Shown in pieces: positions 20,875 to 32,760 of a stretch of 64,000 nt of DNA (its first letter is position 1; the number at the start of each line of letters is the position of its first letter). Source of the stretch: Papaver somniferum (taxonomy: Eukaryota; Streptophyta; Magnoliopsida; Ranunculales; Papaveraceae); assembly GCF_003573695.1 (NCBI RefSeq), contig NC_039359.1:116691849-116755848 (forward strand), written 5' to 3'. A model generated the notes under the pieces. It ran no database searches and had not been told where the DNA came from. It saw only the letters and a program-made list of their open reading frames with translations. The position numbers and the translations under genes are program-made.

Positions 20875-23794
20875 ATGGATTCTTCAACCCCTTCCATGAC
20901 AGAAAAAAGGTGTGTGAGTTATACCTTTTCTGATGACGATGGCGCTTCTCTTGATTCCTTGTTTATTATTGATAGTCCTTCTAATCATGATTCCCGTGCC
21001 CTTAATTCTATCCTCTATGATGGTTCTCCTTCATTTTCATGTAGGAATGACAAGAAAGTTGTCAAGGACTTGACTGATGAACAGTTCATCAAACAGTTGA
21101 AGAATGATTTTGATCTTCATGGTTATGACATCAGGCTCTTATCGGGCCAAAGAGGCGTTCTGAAAAAAAGTGATGTTATGAATTTCCCTCACTCGGCCGA
21201 GGCGACCGTCATCACCAAAGGTCAATTGGAGCTCGGGATACGCTTCCCTATGTACAACCCTAGCCTTTCGTTTATGTATGAGGCTCTTTCGAAGCATCGT
21301 CCTCATCGTGCCTTAGCTCAGTGGAATGGCAATACTTTTGGCCTCATAAACGAGTGGGAGAGACGAGATCGGGGCGAGTGTACTCCTACCGCCTGGTCAA
21401 CCTATGATTCGTCCGAAGCAGGCGACTATACTCCCGCTAGTTTTGCTGCCAACTACCGGAGTGGGACTTCCACTTATGGTGATCTCGCCGGTTTTGCTGC
21501 TAGTCCTCACCGCAATAAGACTATCCGTGAGGGTTTCAAGAAGCTTCTTTTGGACGAGGACCCTGAGGGGAAGACGACTAACAAGAATGCCCAACATACC
21601 AGTGACGTAGCTTGGGACCGAGTTCCACATGCTATTCACGGTCCTCTTCTCAATGACAAGTTTCCTCCTCCGGCCGAGTCCTACCCGTTCTGGTAGTCAA
21701 TGTTGATCGAGTAAGTTTCCTCTTCTGTTTTGACTTTGTCGTCCCGAGTATCCAGATGGGCCATGTTTTGATTTATTGTTGTTTTGTAGTCTCAGTCTCA
21801 AATTAGTCAATTTAAGGCTTCGGTTTCCAAGAAGAGGGATAGGGGTCCTAGCACAGGAGTCGAGGGAGAGGCATGGAAGGTAACAAATATACTTCTCTAC
21901 CTACAGTACATGTACTTGCCCCTATTTGTTGCCTTGAATGAATCTAACGAAGACTCATGTGCATAAATCGAAAGCTGATCAGGGAGACGTTGAGAATGCT
22001 TCAGTGACTGATGGTGAGGACCCCGACGAGCGGCTTCCCTTGTCTCATTTTCTAAGGAAGTTGTCTCAGAAATCTTCTGATGTTTCTTCTACCGTTGTAG
22101 GTGGTAATCCTAGTGGAAGGGGAAAAGAATTGAAAGGCGATGAATCTTCCCCAGGGGAAGTTATGCCCCAGCAATCTGCTGTTAGAGGTGTCACCCTCGC
22201 CGATGGTGTTGTGCTCCTTGTTTCTGATGGTGACGATGATGAAGATCTTTTTGAAGAGGAGGACAGTACTGGTGGTGTGGGAGACAAAGAGGATCCGACG
22301 CCGGCAGAAGAGTCTGGTGCTGGTGAAGAAAATGTTTCCCCTGAGGGCGTGTTGTTGGAAAATGTTTCTCCTGTTATTTCTACCCCGAGCTCGGGTAGGA
22401 CTACCTTCTTTACTATCTCGGGTACAATGTGCAATTCTCTAGGGGATCTCACTTCTCCCGACTTTGCCTCTCTGTCCGATGATCAGATGATCAATGTTGT
22501 GTCTTTGTACTCTGCCGGTCTGAAGGGAACTTTTGATCAGATGGTGAGTTGTTTTTCTTTATTCGTACATTTATAACGTGGAGTGGTTGTTAACGCTCAT
22601 AATGTTTTCAGGCTTCCAATAAGGAGTTGTTGGATGCTGCTCTTCGGCGAAGGGAGATAGCAGAGAAGGAGAGTCTTCGTCTCCAATTAAAGCAAGAGCA
22701 GGAGCGAGCCCGAGAGTTAGAGAAACGACTGGCCGAGACCCAAGGTATTTGTTCGACACCTACCTCTTTATGATTGATTCGATAGTGCCAATATCTTAAG
22801 CCTAGTACTATCTTCCTAGCCGAGATGTCTAGTATTGATGTCGATGCTACTTCGGAGTATCGTTTGTTGAAGAGAAAGTTAGATATTGAACGAAGCCATG
22901 TTGTGAATCTTCACCAAAGGATTGTTAATAAGGATGACAAAATTGATCGTCAAGAAGCCGAACTTGAGGAGCTCCGAGAAAAACTATATCGCTATGAGAC
23001 CTTTGAATACGTGCCCGAGGAGCTAGATAATATGCGGGGGGGTCTTTCTCGAGCCCAAGGTATTGCCGCCGATAGAGCTCTGTTGGTCGATAATTTGGAA
23101 GGCCAGTGTGAACGTTTAAGACGTCAGAACATGGATTTGCATGCTGATCGTCAGCCGCATTCTAGAGGAAAAAGACGTCGTTGATAGGTCCAATCAAAAA
23201 TTATAAGGGAGGCTTCAAAACTTTAGCCAAGTATCCGAAGAGTTAGAATGGGTTCGGGCTCAGTTGTTGGGTCTGCAGATGGCACATGATCGACAGAAGG
23301 CCGATTGGAGTGATCATAAGAAATATTGCCCCACAAATGAGTTTAATGAACAACATTATCATGAGTTAACTTCCAATATTTCATCCCTTGAGTGTAGTCT
23401 ACTTAAGTCTGAGGAAACCGTTAAAGTAGTTTTTCCCTTGCTTGAAGGTGTTGTAGCCCGCATTGTGTTGTGTTTGCTCATGTTTTGATGTTATGATGTT
23501 GGTGCCCCTGTTACTAATCATCTTTTTTCATTTGCAGTTGAATAAGGAAAAGTGAAGTCGTTGGAGGAGGAAGCTTCTCGGCTAAAGGCGAGGGAGACCC
23601 GGCTACTCGGGCAGGTAGCCATTGTCGAGGCGGCATCGCTTCAATTGACTCAGGATCTTGCGATCGAGAAAGAGAAGTTCAACACCGATCTTATCGTCAA
23701 GGTCAAAGATTGTGTGAAGGCGGTCATGGATAAGAAGCGAGTCGATGCTGCTGCTAAGAAGGATGGTTCGGGATCAGTTCCGCCAAAGGCCTGA
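20875..23794 (+). pseudogene. antisense, intron-containing 'gypsy-type transposon' coiled-coil gene in the Tat element
   Basis: Runs opposite to gag-pol between integrase and the 3' LTR, where Tat elements such as Grande and Retand carry an antisense ORF. Exon 1 (20875 to about 21690) encodes a globular part with KQLKNDFDLHGYDIRLL, ELGIRFPMYNPSLSFMYEAL and NTFGLINEWERRDRGE, like the plant 'putative gypsy type transposon' domain. Later exons are acidic, then coiled coil. Good introns: 22544-22611 (ATG|GTGAGT ... TTTTCAG|GCT) and 22745-22819, both keeping frame. The coil runs through RLQLKQEQERARELEKRLAE, the part from 22825 and the part from 23552 (SLEEEASRLKARETRLLGQV). A 1 bp frame change near 23150 breaks it. 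Exon borders between 21690 and 21940 and after 23430 are uncertain. No function is known. Confidence 0.7.
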
Positions 23795-24301
23795 GTAGAT
23801 CTTTTGTAGTGCTGCGCCACTATTATGCTCCTTATGTTGGGTTGTAATTCGTTTGAACATCCTCATTTTTTTCTAACATCTTCTTTTAAGGGGTGTTGCG
23901 TCGCCAACCGGTTTGTTTAATCAGTTTCTGACATTTTTATGCTTGTTGCTACAATCACATTTCGTTGTTTTGTTATAATATGTCTATGTTTTCCTGCATG
24001 AAAGTGGTTTAACTAGTTAGTGTAAAGTCCATTTATGTCGAACACACTCAACAAGGAGGGTCATCGGGCCCAATGCCATGTCCCGATTGAGGTATCTCAT
24101 CACCGTCATTTTGATTTAGTGGTAAGGTATTCGGTCATTTCTAAGTTTTATTGGCTCGATATCCCAAGAATTTATCAATTAACTAGCTTGGGGAAGTGAT
24201 TTCGGCCACTTGCGATGGGAGCAATGTTGTATGCTCGATTATCGGGTACTCGTGCCCCGACAATCGGACACTGGTTTCCAACCACCAGGGACCTTAGACT
24301 A

Positions 24302-24478
24302 CCTCGGCACTTGCACACTGCCACTGCCCCGAGTTCGAATAGCCCGTCGAGTGTAAGACACCTCGGCACTTGCACACTGTCATCGCCCCGAGTACGAATG
24401 TCCATTCGAGTGTAAGTCACCTCGGCACTTGCACACTGCCGTCGCCCCGAGTACGAATGACCATTAGACGCAATTGTC
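24302..24478. repeat. 59 bp tandem repeat, three copies
   Basis: Units begin CCTCGGCACTTGCACACTG at 24302, 24361 and 24420, an exact 59 bp step. It lies between the integrase stop and the antisense gene, the hypervariable 3' region where Tat/Ogre elements often carry tandem repeats. Confidence 0.9.
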
Positions 24479-24611
24479 ACTTTCCCTACCCCACGTGGAT
24501 TTTTAAGGAAATAAATGACACAATATCATACCTGTTTATACACCTCTCATGGGTGATATAGCTTCAGATGTCGAGTGTTCTACGGTCTCGGCTCGGGTGT
24601 TTCGTCTGGTT

Positions 24612-27600
24612 TTAATATCTTATACGCTCCTTCTCCGACTTTTCCAGTATAGTGTAGGGTCCGCCCCATCTTGCCGCCAGTTTCCCACCTTTCTTATCAC
24701 GTTCGTAACTGGGTAGCTCCTTCAATACCAATTGCCCAGGTTGAAATTCTCTCGGCCGAACTCGTTTGTTGTATTCACGTTGTAACCTCCTTTGGTAGTT
24801 TTCCATTTTTTGTAGGGTCATTTCTCTAGTTTCTTCTAAATCATCGAGCTTACCAAAATGAGGACTGCCGAGATGTTCCTTCTCCACGCCTCGGTCCTTG
24901 TAGTAGGTATCATTGCCTCAGTTGGAAGGATGGCTTCGGTCCCATATGTTAGCATAAAAGGTGATAAGCCGGTTGCGTCCCTGCGGGTGGTTCTATATGC
25001 CCATAGAACATTGTAGAGCTCCTCACACCACTCGCCGTATTCTCCATCCAACTTCTTGTTTAGGTTGTCGGCTACGGTTTTGTTTGTGATCTCGGCTTGC
25101 CCATTACTTTGCGGATAAATAGGTGTAGCCTTGCTTTTGCGGATATTATAGTTGTTAAACAATAAGTCAATGTTCTTTCTTTGGAGTAGTTTTACATTGT
25201 CCGAGACAATTTTCGCGGGCACGCCAAAACGACAGATAATGTGTTCCCAAATGAAGCGAAAAACGTCTTTATCCTGAATGTTCCTTAGTGGTGCCGCCTC
25301 CACCCATTTGGTGAAGTAGTCAGTAGTCACGATCAAGTATTTTCTCTGCCCCGGCCCGACGTGTAGGGGCCCTACGATCTCGATCCCCCACTTGGAAAAG
25401 GGCCAAGAGATAATCACTGAGTTCAGAGTTACTGCGGGCGCATGTATCTTTTTTTCAAACTTTTGGCATTCACCGCATATTAATGCCATGTGCTTTGCGT
25501 CGTCATTCATGTATGGACAGAAATATCCCATGGTTTTAGCTCGGGATGCCAGGCTTCGACCCGAGCTGTGATTGCCCGCAGCCCCATAATGCAGTTCATT
25601 CAGGATTGAGTGTCCTTCCTCTTTGCTTAGGCACCTCAATAGTGGCCCTAGGTAGGACTTCCTATACAGAACAACGTCTCGTAATTCGTATGACGCCGCT
25701 TTGCTTTTAATTTTATTGATCTCGGGTCGTCCTTTAGGCAATTCTCCCGTCTCCAGATATTGGTGAATGGGTTTTCGCCAATCGCCGTTCTCGTATTTAT
25801 CAGTTGTAGTTACCGCTACGTATGCTTTTGTATCTACTGGCTCAGGGACGGATTGCATCATGATTCTCATGACTCTGATGTCTTCAATGCTTGAGTCTGT
25901 TAGCATGGAGGCGATATATGTCAGTGCATCTGAATGTCGATTGTCATTCCTACAGATGTGTCAGAACTTGATGTTTGGTATCTGTCCGATATAAAATTGG
26001 GCGAGCTTCCAATACTTCTGCAATACTGGATCATGTATAGCATACTGCCCATTGATCTGCCTAATGACTAGTTAAGAGTCACTGGTCAGTCTCACGTCGT
26101 GAATCCCCATTTGCACTATCATCCGTAAAGCATGTATCACGGCCTCGTACTCGGTGATATTGTTTGTTGCCTTAAACTCTAGCCTGGAGGAATGAACCAT
26201 CTTCTTCCCCTTTGGTGTGTCGAAGACTAGCCCTAGGCCTGACCCATCTTTATTGGACGACCCGTCGACGAAGACTTCCCGTCGTGTGGGGCTGCAAGTT
26301 TCAAGGAGGTCAGAGGGATCTTCTCGGTCTTATTCCATGATCGGAATATCTTCAACTTCTTCCTCATCGTCTAAAGGGAAGTCTTCCAGAAAGTCGGCCA
26401 CTGCCTGTGCCTTTAATGTTGTTCTCATCTCATAGAAGATATCAAACTGTTTGATTTGAGCACCCCATTTAGAAATCCTTCCTGACCTCGCTGCATTATC
26501 GAGCACTGATTCTATGGAAGACTTCGTAAGCACTCAAATTCTGTGAGTCTGGAAGTACGTTCGAAGTTTTTGTGTTGCAAATACCAAGGCTAGTATTAAT
26601 TGCTCAATTTTGGTGTAATTTTCTCCGCCGGGTTCATGGTTTTGCTTATGAAGTACACAGGCTTCTCTTCGGCCCCCACACTTTTGACTAAAACTGCACT
26701 TATGGCATAACCTGTTGCCCCGAGATATAGGGTAAACACTTCATCGGGCTCGGGTCTTTGCAAAACTGGTAGGCTCGCGAGATGTTGCTTAATATTTTGG
26801 AATGCATCCTCACATTCCTCGATCCATTTGAATTTTCTCCTTTCCTTAACCCGAAGAAATCTTTACATTTATCTGAGGATCGTGAGATGAATCGCCCTAG
26901 TGCCGCCAAGTTTCCGTTTAGCCGTTGTACATCTTTTATTTTCACCGGGGACGACATTTCCAACACAGTCCTAATCTTTTCTAGATCGGCTTCTATACCT
27001 TTATCAGTGATTATGTATCCCATAAACTTACTCGCGGTAACCCAAAGGTGCATTTGGCCGGGTTTACTCGCATCTTATATTTTCTCATGGTTCGAAATAT
27101 TTCCCTAAGATCGTCAATATGGTTGGATGCCACTTTGCTTTTAACTAACATATCGTCCACATAAACCTTGATGGTGTTGTGTATTTTGTCCTCGAACATG
27201 TCCTCCACCAACTTTTGATAAGTGGCGCCGGCGTTCCTCAGCCCGAACGGCATTTTGGTGTAGCAATATAGCCCTCTGGGTGTGAAGAAAGACGTATGTT
27301 CTTGATCCTCGGGAGCTAGGGGAATTTGATTATATCCCAAATATCCATCCATTAGTGTTATCGCCTTGTACCCAACTATGGAATCTACCAGTTGATTGAT
27401 GTTGGGGAGGGGTAAGCTGTCCTTTGGGCAGGCCTTATTCAAGTCGTTGAAGTCGATGCATATTCTGACCCCTCCATTCCTTTTAGGGACTATCACCATA
27501 TTAGATATCCACTAGGGATGTTGAGCCTTTCGGATAATCCCAGCTATTTTTAATTTCTTTAACTCGGCCTCTATCGCCGCTTGCAACTCGGGTGCAATTC

Positions 27601-28420
27601 TCTGCATTTTCTGTCGGATTGGTTTGAATTTAGGATCTATCCTTAGATAATGTGAGTATACCTCTGGATCGATTCCCGTCATATCATGCATTTTCCAGGC
27701 GAACACATCCAGGTGTTCCTTTAACAAGGTTATTAGTTGTTCTGTTTGTTCGTCTGATAGTAAGGTTCCGATTTTTACTATCTTAGGTTACTCCTTGGTC
27801 CCTAAGTTGATTTGTCGGGTAGTCTCTAAGGCCGAGAAGTTGGGCTTTGATTCTTCGACCAACGTCGCCTCCTTTGATTGCTACAAAATTTCTTGCTCGC
27901 CTGTTTCGTAGGCCGCAATGGCTTGTGAGAGTACCTTCTCTAACTCTTCCGCTGCTTTAGCCTCCTTAGCTTTGTTCTTTTCTCGGCGCTGTCTTGACCG
28001 CCTTTCCTCATTTTGTTGAATATACAGCTGCATACATTTTTTTGCAGCATGTGGATCGCCTAGTACTTCCACAACCCCTCGGTAAGATGGGAACCTTAGT
28101 TTCTGATAGTATGTCGATGCCACCCCTTTGATACCCGCGATCCAAGGTCTGCCGAGAATAGCCTCATAGGACGACATGACATCTACTACACAGAAGGTGT
28201 TAAGTGTGTCCAAGTATCCTTGTCCGTCCGAGACTCTGAGAGTGACCTCGCCCTTTGGCACGGTTATTGTACCGTTGAAGCCGTAGATCCGATAAGTTGA
28301 AGGGATCAAAATTTGTCATCAGATAACTCCATCCTCTTGAATGTGTCGTAAAATAGGACCTCGACTGAGCTTCCAATGTCCATCAGTATCCTTTTCACCC
28401 CCACTCCTCGATGAGTAAGG
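24612..28420 (-). pseudogene. pol of the Tat element: protease, RT, RNase H, integrase
   Basis: Domains on the minus strand, in order: protease (about 28400-27880, active site seen as DIGSS in another frame, then RPWIAGIKGVAS); RT (27727-27011, with ICIDFNDLNKACPKDSLPLP, MPFGLRNAGATYQ and the catalytic YVDDM); RT thumb and connection (27053-26700); RNase H (about 26270-25930, a decayed EVFVDGSSNKDGS-like start); HHCC zinc finger (AAGNHSSGRS ... CGECQKF) and integrase core (25906-24890); integrase C-terminus (24887-24612, GGKLAARWGGPYTILEKSE). It is broken by several stops and frame changes, for example a TAG after KAQHP near 27512. The first catalytic Asp of integrase reads Glu (KWGIEIVGPL), so it would be inactive even if repaired. 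Confidence 0.88.
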
Positions 28421-28496
28421 TGACTACTAAGGGATCTCCATGTGCTTGGCCATTCGATGGGACGTCTTTGGCTGAAAAAGTGATCGGTTGCATCAT

Positions 28497-30575
28497 CTAG
28501 GGTTCCATAGGTAAGGTTTTAGCTACACTAAGGATCTCTTTTCCCGCCCGATCTCTCTTGCAGATTCTATAAGTGATATTGCCCCCTAAGTCGAATCCTT
28601 GGGTTGCCGAGTGCGAGATGGTGTTGCAGGTGAAATGAGTTCCTCGGTCGATCCTCACTTGATGCACGGGAGCATCGAGCTGGGTTGATGTCGGCGTTGT
28701 CTTAACAAAGTGTCGTAAGTAGCCATCTCGTATCAAATGTTGGACAATATATTTTACCTCTCGGCAGTTGTTAGTCGAGTGGCCTCGGTACTGGTGGTAA
28801 TGACAAAACTCGGGATGGTTTCTTGTCTCGTCAAACTGGATTCCCCTAGTCTTTGGGTATCTGATGTCGTTTCGCTTTTCTACTTCCTTGAATATTTCCT
28901 CTAATGGTGCATTCAGAGGCGTGTACGGTCTTGGTTCATGACGAGGTTTCTTTCCTTTCTCGACCCATTCCTTCTTGCCCGAGCTTTGTTGTGGTGCCAT
29001 CGGCCTTTTTTCTGATCGTGTTTGGTCCTCGCGAGGAACAGGTTCCACCGACGCGCTGGCTTCTTGTACTCCTCTATCCTGCGCCCCCTCTTGTATCTCC
29101 TCTAATGCGATGTAATGCTCTTGCATTTTCCTCATCTCCCTTAATGTCTGCGGTTTCTCAGTATACATTGCTATCCAAATAGGGTCAGACTTTCCTAATG
29201 AATTTTCGAACCCGAAAATCTGCTGGTCGACTGGTACCTTTCCGATATCGGTGTACAGCTTCCTCAATCTGTCCGTTAGAGATCTTAAGGGTTCCCTGAA
29301 CCTTCGTGCCAGTGTGAAAAGTTTATTCACCCTTGGGCGAGAAATGTTGTTATGCATGTATGTTTTAAGAAATGTTTCCACTAGGACGCCATAATTTCCA
29401 ATGGACTCATCGGGAAAAGTATAGAACCAATTCTTCGCCTCGCCTTCTAGACTGGCTGGGAAAAACTTGCACATAACCACGTCATAGTTCTTTCATTGTA
29501 ATAGGGACATGCTATACATCTTGATGTGCTCTCCTGCGTCGCCGGTGTCGTCAAACCTGGATGGGAAGGTTGGAAGTGTACACTTTGGAGGGAACGGTGC
29601 TCGTTCAAGTTCCTTGGTGAAATGAGTTTTTTGTGCTTCGCTAATCACCTCTGCCAACTTTTCGTCCTCGCCTTCTCCAGCCAATTTATTAACCATCTCC
29701 TCAAGTTGCTTGAGTTTAGCATCAGTCGCCGCCTCAGGTCTCCCATTATGTACTTCTTCATAGGTCGAAGAATTCTCGGGAGGACCATACCCGCTTCTTG
29801 TGCGGTTAGGGTCGGGTATACGTCCTCGGACCAGGGGAGGAGTTTGAGTTCGTCCTGATCGGGTGTGACTGCTGGAAGCTCCTCGGCTCGATGACTCTCG
29901 TGACCCAAACCTCTGATTCCGAAATTGATAGTTTTCATGCTCTAGTGCCGGGTTCCTTCTCTGTAATTACCTCATCATGTCTTCCAGTCTCCTCTGATTG
30001 TCCAGAATTGCTAGCAGTGTCGGGTCGGTGCTCTCGTGACTGGAATGACCATTTCCTTGGTTCCCCACCATATTGGGTGGTGGGACTGGTGGTACCACAG
30101 GAGGAGATACGGGGGGAGCGGTTGCGATTGGTGGGATGTCTCGGGTGGTGTTACCCAATTCTAGGTGCACTCGCCTAAGCCTCTCGCCTTCTTGTTCCAA
30201 AGCCATCCGATATTCCACACGTTTCCTAGCTCGTCTAAGGTCCTCTTGCATCATTCGTGCTTCCTCGTCTTCCTCTGTGTCCGATGCAGTCATTCTGTCT
30301 ATCATCTCCCCTCGTATCATTTGGCTCGGGTCGATCCTTAGTTCTCTCGGGGTGAGATCATCGTCTTGGCCTAAGTCGACTTCCTCATTAACAATTAACA
30401 TACCTCCACCCGGTGCCCGGGACTCTTCTTGTTGATGCTGTTGACTGTTCTTTTGTCGAGAGTCTGTTACTCCTTCATGCGCGCTAGTTCCTGTTACAGT
30501 TCGATTCCTCAGGATTCTACCCGTCCCGGAAGTACTTGACATCGACTCGGGTATGATTGATACTCTTCGGCTCAC
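28497..30575 (-). pseudogene. gag of the Tat element
   Basis: Starts at ATG 30575 (MSRRVSIIPESMSS). An N-terminal acidic, Pro-rich part of about 200 aa ends in a stop at 29967. Frame-shifted pieces continue over 29938-29493. The retrotransposon gag core is 29480-28497 (FFPASLEGEAKNWFYTFPDESI, FRQRF-like FTLARRFREPLRSLTDRL). The C-terminal His/Cys motif CHYHQYRGHSTNNC (a variant CCHC-type site) precedes the protease. At least two stops and one frame change separate the parts. Gag would form the particle that packages the element's RNA. Confidence 0.85.
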
Positions 30576-31664
30576 CCTTCCCTACCTACGTCAGAAAAAT
30601 AGACAGTGCCTCACTTTGGACTGTTTTCAAAAAGGTTAAGGACGAAGTACAACAATTCTGAATTTCAGAAAAAGAAAAAGTTCACCCAAGTACGATTCCT
30701 TTTTACTTCAACTTGCTGAACTTAGCAAAAAAGGTTGTTTTGACTAATAATACAATCTTTTGAAATATTTTTTTGTTACGTCTCTGTCGGTACTTTTGGT
30801 ATGCATTAATCATTATTTGTCCTAACATTCTTTATGCCAGAAATTATTAATCATCCGTACGTTTGGTCGAAAAATTTATTTCTTGGCTAAGGTTTGTGGT
30901 GATGACCTCCATCAATCGATCTGTCGGTGTCTCAACAGCACAAGTTATCCAAACAAGTTTTCTCTTCCTTTTGGCTTTGTAATGATGATGTAGGGCTCTT
31001 GTGATAGGATTAAGATGAGACTATCGTCAAAGTGCTTATCGTACCCTTTCTAGCCATAGCTTTCGAAAACCCTAACTCAATGATTTCGAGTTGATTTTGC
31101 CGCTGTTACTGTTGTGATTAAGTAACCCACGACGTAACATGACCAGCGAGATGGAGTTTTTTCTAGCTTCTATTAAGCATAAAAGATGATTCTTTTGGGA
31201 GCTTCGAATCTTTCTAGCCACTCGTTTTAGTCATAAAAGAAAACACAATCGACCATAACTCAAATCTGAAATCTTAATCAAAACTGTTTCAAGGGTTTTT
31301 ACGTAAGAAAATGTTTTCAAAAACATAAATCACAAGCTTCTTTGACTCGAAATCATAAGATAAGAAAATTTTTGATTAACAGGCGACGAGAACCTTGTTT
31401 CACAAGAGAAAAACAGCTCTGACTGTTGACAGGATTTTTCGACTCTAAATCAGAACTTTACAAACTCGACGAAAATTAGATGAAAACAAAGTAGCAGATC
31501 CGAGTTTCGAAGAAAAAAAAGCTTTTAAAGACTCATCTATCAACTCATATTCCTCAACCATAAGAGTCTTTCACTTAGCGTCAACTAACATCAAAAGATG
31601 TTTTAGGAGGTTTTGAATCTCTCTTTAATGGCTTTGATGCAAGGTATCAAAAGATGTTACACGT
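30576..31664 (-). other. untranslated leader of the Tat element
   Basis: About 1.1 kb between the primer site and gag. AT-rich with no convincing ORF, it would be the 5' untranslated leader of the element's RNA. Confidence 0.55.
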
Positions 31665-31682
31665 TCCCCTTAGTCGGCGCCA
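31665..31682 (-). other. primer binding site of the Tat element
   Basis: The minus strand reads TGGCGCCGACTAAGGGG three bases after the LTR. The first eight bases fit the 3' end of plant tRNA-Asp (the usual Tat/Athila site is TGGCGCCGTTGCCGGGGA); the rest has diverged or fits another tRNA. Confidence 0.65.
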
Positions 31683-31685
31683 AAA

Positions 31686-32404
31686 TGTAGATGTGAAAAA
31701 TCCTACAACTACATCTGATGATAAACATACACACTCCTAATGAAGTAAACAAATAAGAGAAGCATAAGAACACAAGATATACGTGGTTCGGTATGATTAC
31801 CTACATCCACGAGGGTAAAGGGATGATATTATTACTTGATTCAAGGTTACAAAGGATGTATCTTCTTAAAAACTCACAAATCTCACTCTTAAGCTCTTGG
31901 TGTTCTCTCTTCCCTCACTGATTACTTGCCCTTTAACTCTCTACATAGCCCTCTATTTATAGCCGTAAGTGATGATACATCCAAGTTACAGTGTAAGTTG
32001 TGGTACATTTTTTTTGATGTCCTTCTCGGGTTAGGAATAAAATTTAGTCCAAGATTCTGGGTTCGAGCCTAGCAATACCTTCTCATGATGTCCCCTTGTC
32101 CGATGTCGTCTGCTTAATGAATGCTACCGATGTCGCCCTAGATATATTTAGCCGAGTCTTACTTTAACCAGATTCTTCTTATCTTTTCAACTACTTCGTC
32201 AGTGCATTTATTGCTCTTGTACTCGATGGCCATCTCTTCAATCACCTCCGACCTTTACACGTATTGTCTTCACGGGTTCCCTTGGTATCTCTTTTCTCGC
32301 GCCAAGGCCAAATAAGATGATTTGGTGCTTCGCAGTTCATCTGTTATCAATGCTTTATTACCTAGGATTGTTCCATCTGGACTTGTGGATTACTTACACC
32401 TACA
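31686..32404 (-). repeat. 5' LTR of the Tat element
   Basis: 719 bp, TGTAG...CTACA in the element's orientation, with a good TATA box on the minus strand (GGCTATAAATAGAG, 31951-31964). Confidence 0.9.
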
Positions 32405-32539
32405 ATCGCAGAATTCGTCAATCCATATGCTCTCTGGTTTTCCTGTCGATGGGTATGTGTTAGCTTGACTTTTTTTATTGAGCGCAGGTGATGTTGGATT
32501 TCCGATAGCATATTTCAAATGATCCATGGTGTTTGAGTA

Positions 32540-32760
32540 TCAGCTTTCTCGATTAACTCCTACTTCGAACCAGATTTTTCTCCAACATTGTGCAGTTGCC
32601 ATCCTTACAACATGAAGGAAAGCCCAAGTTTCATCCACAGGTGTGGTTGTTTCTCTTATGGGTGATGTCATTGCCATTACCACCAAGCTTTGTGAGTTTC
32701 TGCAGATCCATCCTTCCCCTGCAATTTCTGCACTAGTGGAAAATGAGTTTTTAACCACTT
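32540..32760 (-). pseudogene. second RNase H-like domain relic
   Basis: On the minus strand the frame reads GWICRNSQSLVVMAM, then PVDETWAFLHVVRMA, then QCWRKIWFEVGVN. This follows the plant RNase H-like pattern (GxxxRxSxG ... AExxALLxGvxxA ... vexD), with the second catalytic Asp replaced by Gly and a stop just after. It lies in the sequence that flanks the Tat insertion, so it predates or is unrelated to it. Similarity is moderate. Confidence 0.4.

Larger units (their letters stand above)
19623..32404 (-). mobile_element. Ty3-gypsy Tat-lineage LTR retrotransposon, degenerate
   Basis: A 12.8 kb element on the minus strand. LTRs run TGTAG...CTACA (19623-20493 and 31686-32404). The flanks ATCGT (19618-19622) and ATCGC (32405-32409) form a 5 bp target duplication with one mismatch. 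Order in transcription: 5' LTR, primer site, gag, protease, RT, RNase H, integrase, a tandem repeat, an antisense gene, polypurine tract, 3' LTR. All coding parts carry stops and frame changes. Over a stretch of about 345 bp I count roughly 14 LTR differences by eye, so the insertion is not recent. Integrase after RNase H places it in Ty3-gypsy; the antisense ORF and the 3' tandem repeat point to the Tat lineage. Confidence 0.9.

Noticed and set aside
22066..22452. 128-codon minus-strand ORF in the Tat element
   Set aside because: It is the complement of the acidic exon of the antisense gene; its Ser/Pro-rich composition is a shadow effect.
26217..26435. plus-strand Ser-rich ORF
   Set aside because: Shadow of the RNase H region of pol on the other strand.
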